This document shows positions 52,426 to 63,796 of a stretch of 64,000 nt of DNA, one piece after another. Position 1 is the stretch's first letter. The number at the start of each line of letters is the position of its first letter. Under the pieces are notes generated by a model. It did no database searches, was not told the DNA's origin, and saw only the letters and a list, made by a program, of their open reading frames with translations. Made by a program: the position numbers and the translations under genes. This DNA is from Epiperipatus broadwayi. Taxonomy: Eukaryota; Onychophora; Udeonychophora; Euonychophora; Peripatidae. The DNA lies in contig JAQFVV010000022.1 of assembly GCA_028023455.1 (NCBI GenBank), forward strand, positions 5,113,998 to 5,177,997, read 5' to 3'.

Positions 52426-53339
52426 GGTAAAACTGACTTTAAGCGGTCACAACTTTTCGCCCTCTATTTTTAAAAAAGTGTAAGTATATTTTATTTGTAA
52501 TATGTAATTGTAAAGTAAGTCCAACTATAAATATATTTTTTACATGAAGGTTAATAAAAAAAAAAGTACATTTTTTATGCGTAGTTTTGAGCATATTTTC
52601 CATATTTTAGTGTGGATAAATTCGTTATCCAGATCAACAAAGTTGTCTTGGTGGATGACGACAGACTGAAGTTATATACCATTATATAGAATGCTTATAT
52701 TATTATATGCATGCCAGCCATCAGTGATTATATGTGTACCAGATAAAATATCTTGCTGTATGAGTAGTTCCAGAGTGGTAGCTGATTTATCTTCAATTTC
52801 TGTTTAAAAAACACTTTCTTGACCTTCTCTCTATCCCACTGAACATCCAATGGCCTTCTCTCATTGACCCCTATGGTGTTTTTGGTGAAAGAAATATGAC
52901 TCATCGATCTCCACTATCCGTCATTCGCCGTTGTCATCAAATCCGCCGACAAGTGCTGGATTTCTGTTGAAATATGTAGCACATTCTTCCCGGCAAAATG
53001 ACACCAGTCTATGACCACTCATTTGCTACTATCAGTCTCACAAACAATAAAGTACATTGGCAAATTATTTTAAGTTTTGCCACATGTGAACGTTAATATT
53101 TAATAGTTTATAACCTAGCTTAAAATTGCACATAAAAATATAAGATTTTTTTTATTAACATTCATGTAAAAAATACGTTTATAGTTAGATATACGTTACA
53201 ATTACATAGTACAAATAAAATATAGTTTGATTTTTTTAAAATAAATGCAAATTCCTACAGGTAAGATGAAAACAAAATATAATTCAATTTTTTAAAAATA
53301 GAGGGTGAAAAGTCGTGGTTGCTAAAAGTCAGTTGTACC
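52426..53339 (-). mobile_element. Merlin (ISXO2-like) DNA transposon, inactive
   Basis: Perfect 9-bp target duplication ATATTTTTT at 52417-52425 and 53340-53348, as expected for Merlin elements (8-9 bp). The ends start GGTA(A/C)AACTGACTTT, and inverted homology extends about 180-230 bp inward (to about 52590 and from about 53115), interrupted by an indel. The core encodes decayed transposase on the minus strand. Confidence 0.9.
52600..53060 (-). pseudogene. Merlin/ISXO2-type DDE transposase remnant
   Basis: On the minus strand, recognisable blocks in order are CATYFNRNPALVGGFDDN, IVEIDESYFF (first catalytic Asp within VEIDES, about 52900-52915), a block ending EDKSATTLELLI, ILSGTHIITDGWHAYNNI (second Asp within ITDGWHAY, about 52709-52732) and HQDNFVD. 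These match the DDE_Tnp_IS1595/ISXO2 fold of Merlin transposases. At least three in-frame stops interrupt it (between GFDDN and VEIDES, and twice after it), several looking like CGA- or TGG-derived TGA/TAG. It is dead. Confidence 0.82.
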
Positions 53340-53348
53340 ATATTTTTT

Positions 53349-54346
53349 ATATTTACCTTGTTTTGAGTCATACTTATATAATCTATTGTTTTGATTCAAA
53401 AACACTATGCTAAACTCCATGAGGACACATGGAAGCTATTAAATATTCTTGTATCTCAACCAATCACAGCAAATTTGTAAAATCATCATTTTATAATAAT
53501 TAAATGTTCTTATTAATTTTTTTCAGATGTTCCTAATACTGACTGTATTGGTCATATTTCGTCACCTAAGTTGCAAGTTATATTGTTTCTATATTTTTGG
53601 GGGATGAATAAAGTTCATCACTGAATAATAAAAAACATTTTCAAATACAAAAATGTATAATCCATGAGGATCCTTGAACTGAATATATATAACACTTGAT
53701 GAAAAATGATTAACATTATTTTATAATCCAGAATTTAAATAGATTATACTTTCTAAATCCAAATTTTTTTTAAATATTTGATTTTTTTAACTTTGTGGTT
53801 AGTTCAAGATTAGAAGTAAATTATATATGTTATAATCATTTCATATGAGTATTAGACAAAAATATTATCCACATAATATTTTGCACTTCTAATAATTCTT
53901 ATTTTACCATTCAAATTGACTAAATGATTACTGAAAATCTTATTATTTAAAAATAGATCAGTAGGTCATTTTATTGATCATATTACAATATTGTTAAATC
54001 TGAATTGATCTATCTAGCAACATAAATATATAAGAAAATATCTCAGTGCAAAGTTTAAAATGACAAACGTTATAGCCTTTTTTGTACATGTTTGCTTATT
54101 AGCAGTTTAGGATTGTTGCTAATTTAATTGCATGCTCTCTGTTTAAATAGGTCTGTATTTCAATATATAACATTATTGCAGAATATGATTCAAGAAATTA
54201 TCCCTTTGAATCATGCTGTTTGAAGTTTAGATTTTATATTTATTCACAGAGGGTGTGGCTGAAAAACATAAAATTTAGAAGAGTTAAACATTTTTGTATT
54301 TGAATTTTTAGTTAGCAATATGCATTAAGTTATTTTCATGAATATT
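53349..54346. other. Unannotated A+T-rich tract
   Basis: No open frame, RNA gene or repeat structure recognised. Confidence 0.45.
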
Positions 54347-54700
54347 ATATATATATAAAACACATATTTTGCATGTTCATCCCATTGAGATACATAAAAG
54401 GGCAAATTGTATCAATAAGTGAGATGATACATGCAAACTTCCTCCTATTTGGAAAGATTTTTTTAAAAAACATTTTTAATATTTTTGCTATTGGTGGAAC
54501 TTTAACATTTTTTTCAAATCAGTGATTGTAGCACCTCTACAGCCTTCTTTCTATCTTTTATCACCCAGTGGATGACTTGTGTGATCAAGTCGAAATGTCG
54601 GTATATCAATATTTAAATTTTTTAACATGGATGAACCCGCAAAATGTCTTTTATATATGCAACCCGTGAAAATCTTCATATCAACATATATATATGTAAT
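54347..54700 (+). mobile_element. Penelope-like element 3' fragment with inverted terminus
   Basis: From about 54387 the sequence matches the 3' end of the element at 60664-63040: the end of the GIY-YIG region, ATGATACATGCAAACTTCC, then the noncoding tail with TTTTATCACCCAGTGGATGA and TCGAAATGTCGGTATATC. Its left edge (about 54347-54382) is an inverted copy of its own right end (GGATGAACCCGCAAAATGTC). Severe 5' truncation with an inverted terminus is usual for Penelope-like insertions. Confidence 0.82.
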
Positions 54701-55379
54701 ATCAAATGATATAAATATAATAAACAAAGTATACTAGATATATCTTTACAAAATAAAAAATGCCTATATAAAATTAAAAAATAATTTCTTTGTTATAATC
54801 ATATTTTATAAATAGTGCAGAGAATGTGTTGAATAAACCATGTAATTGTGTTAGTTGGCTGTTCACGTGATAATGTTACTGTTGTGTGATTTTAACAAGA
54901 TTTAAATATTAATGTTGTATTGCAATTCAAGATTATGGAATAAGCTGTAAGCTGGATATAGAAAAGAAATTATTTTTTAATTTTATACAGGTATTTTTAA
55001 TTTTGTAGAGTTATTCAAATGTATTTTAGTTTATATATATTAAAAGTAATATATATATTGTAACCATATATTTTAGCATAAAATATAATAATTGATGTAA
55101 CTAATATAAAAAATTTCTCTGTCTTCTTTGGTGATTTGATTGGCTTGATTTGCACTTTGAACAGATTACTCTCTTATATTATTTTAATAAATTTAAATTT
55201 GCTTCGCTCCATATACTAATTCATATCATAATGTTTAACTTTTTAAAAATTTTGACAACACATTAAATTTGGTAAAATAGTATTAAAATATAATATTTGT
55301 TTTATTTGTTTAAAATGATCTTAAAATTTATGTCTATTGAATTAACAAAAAACCATTTGTTCAATTAAAATAAATTATT
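54701..55379. other. A+T-rich tract upstream of a candidate gene start
   Basis: No repeat or coding frame recognised. It lies directly upstream of the CpG-richer region that begins near 55380. Confidence 0.45.
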
Positions 55380-55699
55380 AAAAATAAATACAGTAATTAC
55401 GTATGCGTCTCAATGTAAAAAAAGAAAAGAGCGCGAATTTAAGAGAAGATCGTCTGTTAGTTTTGCTTTTGGAGGGAGAAAAAAAAAAGAAAATGGTAAA
55501 AAAGGCAAATGGTGTAAATTTGATAAGCTTATTTTAAAATAGTTAACAAGTAAACGGATTACCACAAATTTTCTATAAACGTAAAAATAATATCGTGGTA
55601 TTTAATTATAAGATGAATTGCTAAATTTAAAAGTCTGTTCAAGTCGGCTGGCCAAGTGGATCGAATCACCGGTAATAATTTCCCAATATTACATTTAAA
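55380..55699 (+). promoter_or_regulatory. Candidate promoter/5' UTR region
   Basis: CpG dinucleotides cluster here (TACGTATGCGTC, GAGCGCG, GATCGTC, AAGTCGGC, GATCGAATCACCGG), unlike the surrounding CpG-poor DNA. The tract ends at the ATG of a short exon with a splice donor. Two tiny upstream frames are present (from ATGs near 55491 and 55613). No TATA box is evident, as in many housekeeping promoters. Functional assignment is inference. Confidence 0.42.
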
Positions 55700-55743
55700 A
55701 TGTCGGAGCTTCCCAGTTTAAAAGAATTAATTGCAAGAGTTTG
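55700..55743 (+). CDS. Candidate first coding exon of an unidentified cellular gene
   Basis: ATG at 55700 has A at -3 and opens a frame reading MSELPSLKELIARV, then TG in phase 2 before a strong donor GTATGTTT at 55744. The peptide has a balanced, amphipathic-helix-like composition unlike chance frames in this A+T-rich DNA. The upstream region is CpG-enriched, supporting a promoter-proximal exon. I do not recognise the protein and see no second exon before the window ends. If real, everything downstream on the plus strand, including the insertions at 58.6 and 60.7-64 kb, would lie in its first intron or beyond the gene. Confidence 0.5.
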
Positions 55744-58576
55744 GTATGTTTTAAAATGTTTATTGTTCTACATTTTGGAAAAATTAAATAAGTATTTTAA
55801 TTACAGAAATTTTATAAATATGAAAATTTGCTTTTTAAAAAAGAAGAAGTTTAAATTAAAGTAAAATGTTAAAGTATCAACATAGTTTAATATTTCCATT
55901 TCTAATTCTAATAAAAATATAGTATTGATTGATATTTAACTTTATAATGCTAGTGATATATTTGCTAGTTAATTTGTTTGCCAATTGGATAATAAACAGT
56001 TTTCAAATAATTGATCAAAGCTATTTTCTAATTTTATCGTCAGTTTGGAATGATTAAATAAATTGCTATAATCAGTATTCTTAGATTTAAGCGTGGATAA
56101 ATAAATATTAGCATGGATGTGATAAACTTGGAACATTTTAATAGAGAAATGTAGAAATTAATAACTTATGAAAAACATTTTCATTTAAGTTCTGCGTGTC
56201 ATATGTCTTAAAATTGTTTCTTGTTTATGGAGCCATGTAAAATCGTTAATCTAATAGTGATTATAATAACTAACACAAATGGATAAAATTACATGTAGGA
56301 AATTCAACTATAATTATAGCTATTACGTACATTTATTGTTCGACACATCGTACATGGATTTCACGGATCGTATTTGTAGTTATAAAATGCTATACAATCT
56401 AATTTGTGTCACACACACCTGCTAAAATTCATGTGGTGAACTATAAAATGCTATACATTTAATTTATATCACACACACACCTGTTAGATTTTATGTATTT
56501 GATGAATAATTTATTACTTTAATTTTATCGTTATATAAACTTGCATGTGAAGTTCATAAGTTATATTTTATTAAGTTTAAATTAATAGGGGTTGAATAAA
56601 ATACTTATTCAAGAGAATAGCGCTTGTGAAGGGGCTTGAAAAGTACTAAATGAATTCATAAGATGTATCAATTTTTCATGAGGTATTTTGTGAGTCTTTC
56701 CAGATTTATATTCCTATACTAATATTACTTATATTGTATTACACATGTTTTATTTTAAGCAAGATAAGTTAGTACATTAGTTGTCCTGATTAGTGTAACA
56801 TTTTATTATGCAAGAACCCACATTTGCTAAAGTGTTAGTGTTTTCTGAATGATCAGAATAACTGAGAGGGATGATTTTGCACTTTAATGTGAAGTAATAG
56901 TAATGTTGTTTTAGAATGTTAAAAGGCATTAATCTGTGCTGGTGGTTAATCCGCAGATTATTTAATTGCCATTTTTGTATTTTACACTCATTCCAGCGCT
57001 GGTGGTTAATCCGTGGAATTGTGTAATTATACGTATTACTTTATGATGGTGTATCAATCCACAAAGCGTTTAGTATTATTTAATTCCTATGTGTAGATGA
57101 ACGCATCCACAGGAATATGTTTTACTTCATAGATATAAGTTGGGCAAAGTATTTTAGTTAATCTGCTAAATCATCTTCTTCCATTTTAAGTATAGTTAAT
57201 AAGTTAGATCATCAAATTGTAGCAGGACATTCTATTCAAGTTACTTCATAATAATTAACTGTCGGTTGATTATTATTTACCAGAGTGTAAGTTTAAATTT
57301 TCACTTTATTTAATGATTGCATTATAGCTAAATATTACAGATATAATATTATTTATTATATTATTATAAGTTTACGGTATGGATTTATTGAATCTGGAAA
57401 TGACGTTAAATATTTCATGAGTTGATGCTGAATTTAGTATAATTTGCTCAAGATTCATTATATCAAATTGAAATAAGGTATGATTAGGTTTTTTTTTAAA
57501 GCCATACCTATGATATGTTAGTGAAGAAAGTCGATGGAATTATAATTTATTTATTTTATTTGTTGATTTATGTCTTTAATTATAACATTAGAATTAATTA
57601 CTTATAATTCATAAATTTGTAAATAAACGTTGATTTATAATTAAACTTACTGTGCCGTTGCTATGTGTCATTCGTACAATCAGAAATCATAAACCTTGGA
57701 TAGAGCATACATTGAAGTACATACTATCGTCAACATGATATAAGAGTTTAGTAATATTTTGAAAAAACATTTGGATGCTTTTAGTCTTTGGTAGTTTATG
57801 ATGTGTAAGGTACAATAAAATCCCATTTACCTTTTCCATCATTTTGGCTTTGCGTAGTTGATTCTAGTATACAATACAAATTGATTAGTAAACCTGTAAA
57901 CAGATTTACCAAATAATGATATGATTGAATATATTTACTTAACATTTTAAATTGTCATTTGTCAGTATAAAAAGAGTCTCAGTGATATAGTAAATTATAA
58001 AAAAAGAACCCAAGTATTTATGTTTATTTATTGCAAAGCTTTACCTGGACTAGCATTTGTATTAAAAATCATATAGATGGTTTAAAATTTCATAATATTA
58101 TGTAGTTCCACAAATTATGCCATCTTGTACATGGTCAGCCATCGGGTCTCATACAATAAAAAATTGCAAATTAAGGTTTGTAAAATAATAATATTGCACT
58201 TATAATTTGTTTAAAGTATTTTATCATACTACTATGATAGGTCTTCACGGTACACCCTGGCTGCGATCAAATTGAATCATAAAAAGTTTATGTTAGATCA
58301 TTAGTTTGGTCTGTGGAAAATTGCTCCAGATGTTGGTTGTGGTCTTTGGTGCATAAAATATATAGCATAATATGTTTTTTTATACAGCTCTTAATAGCTG
58401 ACAATGTGTAGCGGGAATTGATCAGTGATCGAGGTTACGATTCTCAGTGCACTTACATTATGTAGTTGGGACCACACAAGAGATAGAGGGTTACAATATA
58501 TATATATTGTAACAGAACAAATCCAATGGCAGTCCAAATTATTTACTTTATAAAGCTACATTAAAAAAAAAAAGTT
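55744..58576. other. Possible intron 1; short conserved-looking motifs
   Basis: It has fewer obvious transposons than the rest of the window. It contains two copies of GCTGGTGGTTAATCCG exactly 60 bp apart (56938 and 56998), two copies of a roughly 40-bp unit around CTATAAAATGCTATACA (56382 and 56440) and a perfect palindrome at 58490-58513. No coding exon with both splice sites is recognised. Confidence 0.4.
58490..58513. repeat. Perfect 24-bp palindrome
   Basis: GTTACAAT(AT)n...ATTGTAAC is its own reverse complement over 24 bases. The core is alternating TA. It could be a cruciform-prone (AT)n tract or a tiny fold-back. Confidence 0.85.
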
Positions 58577-58590
58577 TAATAAATTGAATA

Positions 58591-58883
58591 ACTGAAACAC
58601 ACAGGCTTATTATATACCTGTGTCTATATATGTAATATATAAGGTGTATGAGCACAGACTTTCACATGCCCCATCACTTTCCATACTATCTCATAACACT
58701 GATATACTTGAACACATATATGTTGAAAAGATAAATAATCACCAATATACGTTGATTGCTGGTTTAGCATGAAATACGAATATTGGTGATCTTTTCAACA
58801 TATATGTGTTCAAGTGTATCAGTGTTATGAGATAGTATGGAGAGTGGTGGGGCATGTGAAAGTCTGTGCTCGTATACCCTATA
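58591..58883. mobile_element. Retrozyme-like fold-back, inverted junction within the hammerhead
   Basis: A 293-bp insertion lies between perfect 14-bp duplications, TAATAAATTGAATA, at 58577-58590 and 58884-58897. The left arm (58591-58751) is the minus-oriented 3' part of the family and starts with the same ACTGAAACACACAGGC as the unit at 39429. The right arm (58752-58883) is the same region in plus orientation. The arms join at 58751/58752. The left arm stops beside the cleavage-site side of the hammerhead (ACCAATATACG), and the right arm resumes within the hammerhead core/stem II (TTGATTGCTGG). Confidence 0.85.
58752..58788 (+). ncRNA. Partial hammerhead ribozyme-like motif
   Basis: Contains stem II (TGCT/AGCA, loop GGTTT), GAAA, a stem III remnant and TTGGT. 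The upstream stem I strand and part of the CTGATGA core are replaced by the fold-back junction. Not expected to be active. Confidence 0.5.
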
Positions 58884-59014
58884 TAATAAATTGAATAGTA
58901 AATATATCAATTGCCATATGTGTATGTGCACATACACTAGAAATAAAATGTATGTTATTTAAATTACACTGGTTTAATATATTAAAAAAAAACTACTTTA
59001 TACATTTAATCATA

Positions 59015-59600
59015 TTATTCAATTCAGTTCAATCCAATTTTATTTAAAGTACAAAACAACAACCAATAGTTAATTACAGAATACACATTAAAATAATAAC
59101 TAGAAAAATCTAATAATATATAGTAAATAATAATATATAGGTGTGAAGAAAAGAAAAAAATTGAAGATAAATTATGAAAATAGTTTAGGCAATAAGATCA
59201 TAAATTGTGTGTTAGTTTTAGAGCTTTGCTGAATTGTTTGAAATCAAAATGAAGTATATTATTATTTATAAAATTCTTATAGTATGTGCTGATTATATGA
59301 ATTATGGGAGAAAACCTAAGATCATCTGAATGACATATTAGATTTAGAAGTCTATATGAAAATATAAAGGTACTTTGTAATAAATTAAAAACAATAAAAT
59401 ATAAATAGTCAATATAAGAGTCATAGATCACATGACCCGATCTCTTAAGCTTGTCAGTCATAAACAATGAGGATTGCAATTCCTCAACAAGCTTTGTGAT
59501 AAATGCTTAGCTAGAGAAAGCATTTCAGGATCTCTCTTCAAACTTTTGCCCATGCTTTTATGCTCTGGTACTCCTCAGAGAGGTGCTAGGTAGGTAATAA
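59015..59600 (-). pseudogene. Possible LINE-like 3' fragment
   Basis: On the minus strand a protein-like stretch runs from about 59560 into the 93-residue frame at 59198-59479 (TDKLKRSGHVIYDSYIDYL, SDDLRFSPIIHIISTYYKNF). It is followed downstream by a terminal A+T tail whose complement reads TTCAATCCAATTTTATTTAAA (59029-59049), typical of non-LTR retrotransposon 3' ends. No reverse transcriptase motif remains, so assignment is tentative; it could be an exon remnant of something else. Confidence 0.35.
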
Positions 59601-60663
59601 AATGATAAGTTGTACTACATAAGGGAAGAAAAAATAGTCTTCATGCATGCAAGAATTTGAATTTGCATAGCTTACAAAAAATTAAAATATTTTATGCCTT
59701 TTAAATCTGTCTCCTGAATAAAATTTTAAACAAAAATTTATCAATTTTTAAAGTAAATTCAAGGGCAAATCTAAATATACTATTTACAATTATGGGTTAG
59801 TAAAAAAAAGAAAATCATTGACAATTTTTAAAATTTGGTAATAATTTTTTCTACCTATCATTGATGTAAATAAAGAAATAAAAAAAACTATGTTTTTGTT
59901 CATTTTCTTATAAAATAATGTAATTTTAAAATATCTGTAAAATTATTTATTTCCACGACATGTAAAAAAAATGAAGAATATATTTTTTTCAGGAAACATG
60001 TTGTAAAAAAACAGATGTCAAATCTTATATGTAGCTGGGGATGAAGTTCAGAAATAGGTGTGAATAACAGCAAGTGGATTATAAATAGGTAAAATAAACA
60101 ATTTGTGCACACTACACTAAAGAAGCAGTTGCAGTAAATCCATGCAGAAAAGAAAAACTGCTGTTTAAAATTGTTTTTCATCTTAATTTGAATAACCATA
60201 TTTTGATATCTGTATTACAGTATTTTTCAATACTTCATTTAAAACTACAAGTATTATGGTATTATCTAACAGAAGACCATTTAGTATGGGTGATTAGACA
60301 ACCAAAAACCACAGCAGACAAAACACCTGGAGAGTAATGCAATTGAATTCAAAAACTAACACTGAAAATTGTTTAAATCAGCCATTGCCTGATTTAATCA
60401 CACCATAAAGAAAGGAGTTGAATGTGTCATAAAATCAACTCAAACTACTGACTAATATTATCTATATCAATGAATATCGCATCTAACATCTTTGGAGAAA
60501 CTAATGAGAACTCATTCATAAATATATGAAAACAACAATATCTACAGAAACCCATGCTTTTCCAACTCTTTAACCTTTTACCAACTTTTCACTTAGTAAG
60601 ATCTTATCAGTATAAGTATTCTAAGCCTTTATCTCTTATTATTATTATTATTAACTTCACACC
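59601..60663. other. A+T-rich tract
   Basis: The minus frame 59900-60199 is Phe/Leu/Cys-rich and featureless. A short (ATT)n run lies near 60639, just before the Penelope-like insertion. Nothing else is recognised. Confidence 0.45.
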
Positions 60664-60819
60664 AATATATATATAAGACATATTTTGCAGGTTCATCCCT
60701 GTTAAAATATTTTAAATATTGATATACCAACATTTCGACTTGATCACACAAGTGATCCACTGGGTGATAAAAGGTAGAAAGATGGGTGTAGAGGCACTAC
60801 AATCACTGATTTGAAAAAA

Positions 60820-61140
60820 ATGTTAAAGTTCCACCAATAGCAAAAATGTTAAATTAGGATTGTTTTTTAAAAAGATCTTACCAAATAAGAGGATGTTTGC
60901 ATGTATCATCTCACTTATTAATACAATCTGGCCTTTTAAGTATCTCAATGGCTTCTCTAATTTTACACTGGTATAGATTATTACATCTGGATATGATCCT
61001 GGTACTAGAAAAATTAATTTTATGACCTGAATCCATAGTATGGAGTGAGAGTGCTGATGATGACATGTGTTGTTTAACTGCATTAGCATGCTCATCTCTC
61101 CTAACATGGACATGATGATTACTCATACCTATATAAGAAG
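60820..61140 (-). pseudogene. Inverted second copy of the GIY-YIG C-terminal region
   Basis: The minus strand encodes VRRDEHANAVKQHMSSSALS and HTMDSGHK, nearly identical to the plus-strand copy at 62541-62798. It is split between two frames (60823-61113 and 60911-61126) by an indel. It is part of the inverted terminus and not an independent gene. Confidence 0.8.
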
Positions 61141-61332
61141 CTTTACAATTTTCACATGAGATTTGAATCCTTAGGCTTGGTTATTATATTGCTGATCTTT
61201 TGATGAGTAGAAATTGCTGTATTTATATTATAGCATTTTAATATATGTCCAATACTGTCTGTAGTTTATTTTACATATGGAACACAAATCCTAATAGCTT
61301 ATAAACCATCAAAAAGAGATCATACTACATAT

Positions 61333-62105
61333 TTGGAAAAAACAACAAAAGCCATTATTAATAAATCGCCTATTGAAACAGAGATAAAAAATAAAATACC
61401 CCCTCATGAAAAATCATGTGTCTGTCCAAAATTTCATGGACTTCCAAAAATTCACAAACCAGATACTCCCCTTCATCCAATAGTAAGTGCAATAGGATCT
61501 CCAACTCATATTTTAGCTAGATATTTATCGGATTTCATTAAACCTACAATCCCATCTATTAAATCACATATTAAAAACTCTTTTCATTTTGTTTCTGTTT
61601 TAAAAAATTTTTAAATTAATGCTAATGACATTCTGGTCAGTTTTGATGTAGGGTCTTTGTTTACAAACATTCCAATTGATGAAGCTTTAAATGTAATTTC
61701 ACAATGTTGAAATTTGCCAAGCCATATTATTGCTTTGATTAAACATTGTCTCTTGAACACATATTTTGTATATAATGGACAGCATTACAGACAAGTTTTT
61801 GTTACTCCTATGGGCTCACCTATCTCAGGCGTAATAGCTGATTTATTTATGGAAAATATAGAAACTCGTGCTTTAGAATCATCCTCTTTAAAACCCCTTA
61901 TTTGGCTCAGATACATAGATGACACTTTTGTCATATAGCAACATGGAAAAAATAAATTAGATGATTTTTTCTTACATTTAAATAATATTCATCCTCATAT
62001 TAAATTTATAATGGAGACAGAGTCTGATGGAAAACTCTCTTTTTTTGATGTTCTAGTCACCAGAACATCAAATAATTTATCTTTTTCAATTTACGAAAGA
62101 ATACA
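61333..62105 (+). pseudogene. Penelope-like reverse transcriptase (broken)
   Basis: One frame carries the block CVCPKFHGLPKIHKPDTPLH (the finger motif typical of Penelope-like RTs), then IVSAIGSPT, ILVSFDVGSLFTNIPIDEAL (motif A, Asp of FDV), VTPMGSPISGVIADLFMENI (motif B) and LWLRYIDDTFVI-type sequence around 61912-61935 (motif C, catalytic YIDD). In-frame stops occur at TAA 61612-61614, TGA 61708-61710 and TAG 61936-61938, and a frameshift lies near 62090, before the HTDRYLHF-like block. Catalytic residues survive but the frame is dead. The 5' coding part is missing, replaced by the inverted terminus. Confidence 0.9.
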
Positions 62106-62798
62106 CACATGGACAGATATTTACATTTTCATTCTCATCATCACCCAACTCAGATAGTTTCTATAGCCAAAACTCTTTTAAATAGAGCAATTAACCTCTC
62201 AGATAAGTCACATCTGAAAGAAGAAATAAATCATATTAGTAGTGTTTTATTAGTAAATAGTTATAATTATAAATTTATTAAAAAAGCCTTATTTCAAGCC
62301 CAAAATGGACAAAATAGGAAACTGAAAGATGATAAATCAGCTATTAGGATTTGTGTTTCATATGTAAAAGGAACTACAGACAGTATTGGACATATATTAA
62401 AATGCTATAATATAAATACAGCATTTTCTACTTATCAAAAGATCAGCAATATAATAACCAAGCCTAAGGATTCAATCCCTCTTGAATCTCATGGTGTTTA
62501 GCAAATATCATGTGAAAATTGTAAAGCTTCTTACATAGGTATGAGTAATCATCGCATCAGTGTTAGGAGAGATGAGCATGCTAATGCAGTTAAACAACAC
62601 TCATCATCATCAGCACTCTCACTCCATACTATGGATTCAGGTCATAAATTGATTTTTCTAGTACCAGGATCATATCCAGATGTGATAATTTATACCAGTG
62701 CAAAATTAGAGAAGCCATTTCGATTCTTAAAAGGCCAGATTGTATCAATAAGTGAGATGATACATGCAAACTTCCTCCTATTTGGAAAGATTTTTTAA
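62106..62798 (+). pseudogene. Penelope-like RT C-terminus and GIY-YIG endonuclease (broken)
   Basis: In the shifted frame DRYLHFHSHHHPTQ and IAKTLLNRAINLSD represent the region after the RT palm and thumb. The stretch at 62490-62545 reads HGV-stop-QISCENCKASYIG. There the expected GVY has lost its Tyr to a TAG (62499-62501), while the CxxC pair and YIG remain. Downstream come VRRDEHANAVKQH and SEMIHANFLLF before TAA. The GIY-YIG nuclease nicks target DNA for target-primed reverse transcription in intact elements. This copy lacks the first Tyr of the motif. Confidence 0.88.
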
Positions 62799-63313
62799 AA
62801 AAACAATCTTAATTTAACATTTTTGCTATTGGTGGAACTTTAATGTTTTTTTCAAATCAGTGATTGTCACCCCTTTATAACTAACTGTCTTTCTATCTTT
62901 TATCACCCAGTGGATGACTTGTGTGACTAAGTTGAAATGTCAGTATATCAATATTTAAAATATTTTAACAAGGATGAACTTGCAAATATGTCTTTTATAT
63001 ATGCAACCCATGAAAGTCTTTGTATCAACATATATATACATAAATGTGTGGAAATACAATACTATAAACAATAAATATAAATTAAGAAACTATAAGAAAG
63101 CAAATTTGCATCTAAAAACAACCAGCAAATTATTTTTTTACAAAATAAAATGTTGCAAAATAATAAATAATATATTGTACAGGCTTAAACCTGCATTTAT
63201 ATATGTAATATGTGCAGGGTTCTAACTCAGACTTTCACATGACCCACCACTCTTAGTGCCATCTCATATTGCTGACCCACCTGATCACACACATGTTGAA
63301 AAGATAAATAATC

Positions 63314-63357
63314 ACCAATATGCGTATTTCATGCTAAACCAGCAATCATCAATTGGT
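63314..63357 (-). ncRNA. Hammerhead ribozyme-like motif, unit E
   Basis: Minus strand: ACCAA/TTGGT stem I is intact, the core is TTGATGA (first C to T), stem II is TGCT/AGCA with GGTTT, GAAA is intact, and stem III is ATACGCAT with one broken pair. The core change should reduce activity. Confidence 0.6.
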
Positions 63358-63796
63358 CTAGATTACTATCCTCACACATCTATATAATCAGTACTCAGCT
63401 TTATATTAAGATAGCCAATATTTATACTTTAATGGACAGGCTTCAAACTATTTCATCTCACAACTCTTTAGCCTTCCATTTCATTGAAAATCTGATGATG
63501 TAATGTTCAAAGCCCTTTATAGTGTCAAGGTTGTCATCCTACCCATGTTGACATATTAGTCATTCTGACCCCTCATGTACAGGAGAATAATCCATTTATA
63601 TATACATATGTGAGGGATGGGCAGACCTTTTACATACTATTTATCTAAATTAATATATTGTATAGGCTTAAACCTGCATTTATATATGTAATATGTGCAG
63701 GGTTCGAACTTAGACTTTCACATGACCCACCCCTCTCAGTGCCATCTCATATTGCCGACCCACCTGATCACACACATGTTGAAAAGATAAATAATC

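Larger units (their letters stand above)
60664..63040 (+). mobile_element. Penelope-like retroelement with long inverted termini, inactive
   Basis: A reverse transcriptase and GIY-YIG coding region (61270-62798, plus strand) is followed by a 3' noncoding tail (62799-about 63040). It is preceded by an inverted copy of its own 3' part (60664-61268, matching about 62360-63002). The left and right edges mirror each other (ACATATTTTGCAGGTTCATCC against GGATGAACTTGCAAATATGT). Inverted, LTR-like termini and 5' truncation are characteristic of Penelope-like elements. The left copy has its own small deletion near 61160. Confidence 0.9.

Noticed and set aside
54570-54615. Hammerhead in the 3' tail of the Penelope-like elements (also 60720-60765 minus, 62905-62950)
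   Set aside because: A GACTTG/CAAGTC hairpin followed by GAAA is present, but the preceding bases (GTGGAT) do not form the CUGANGA core, and the candidate stem I strands do not pair.
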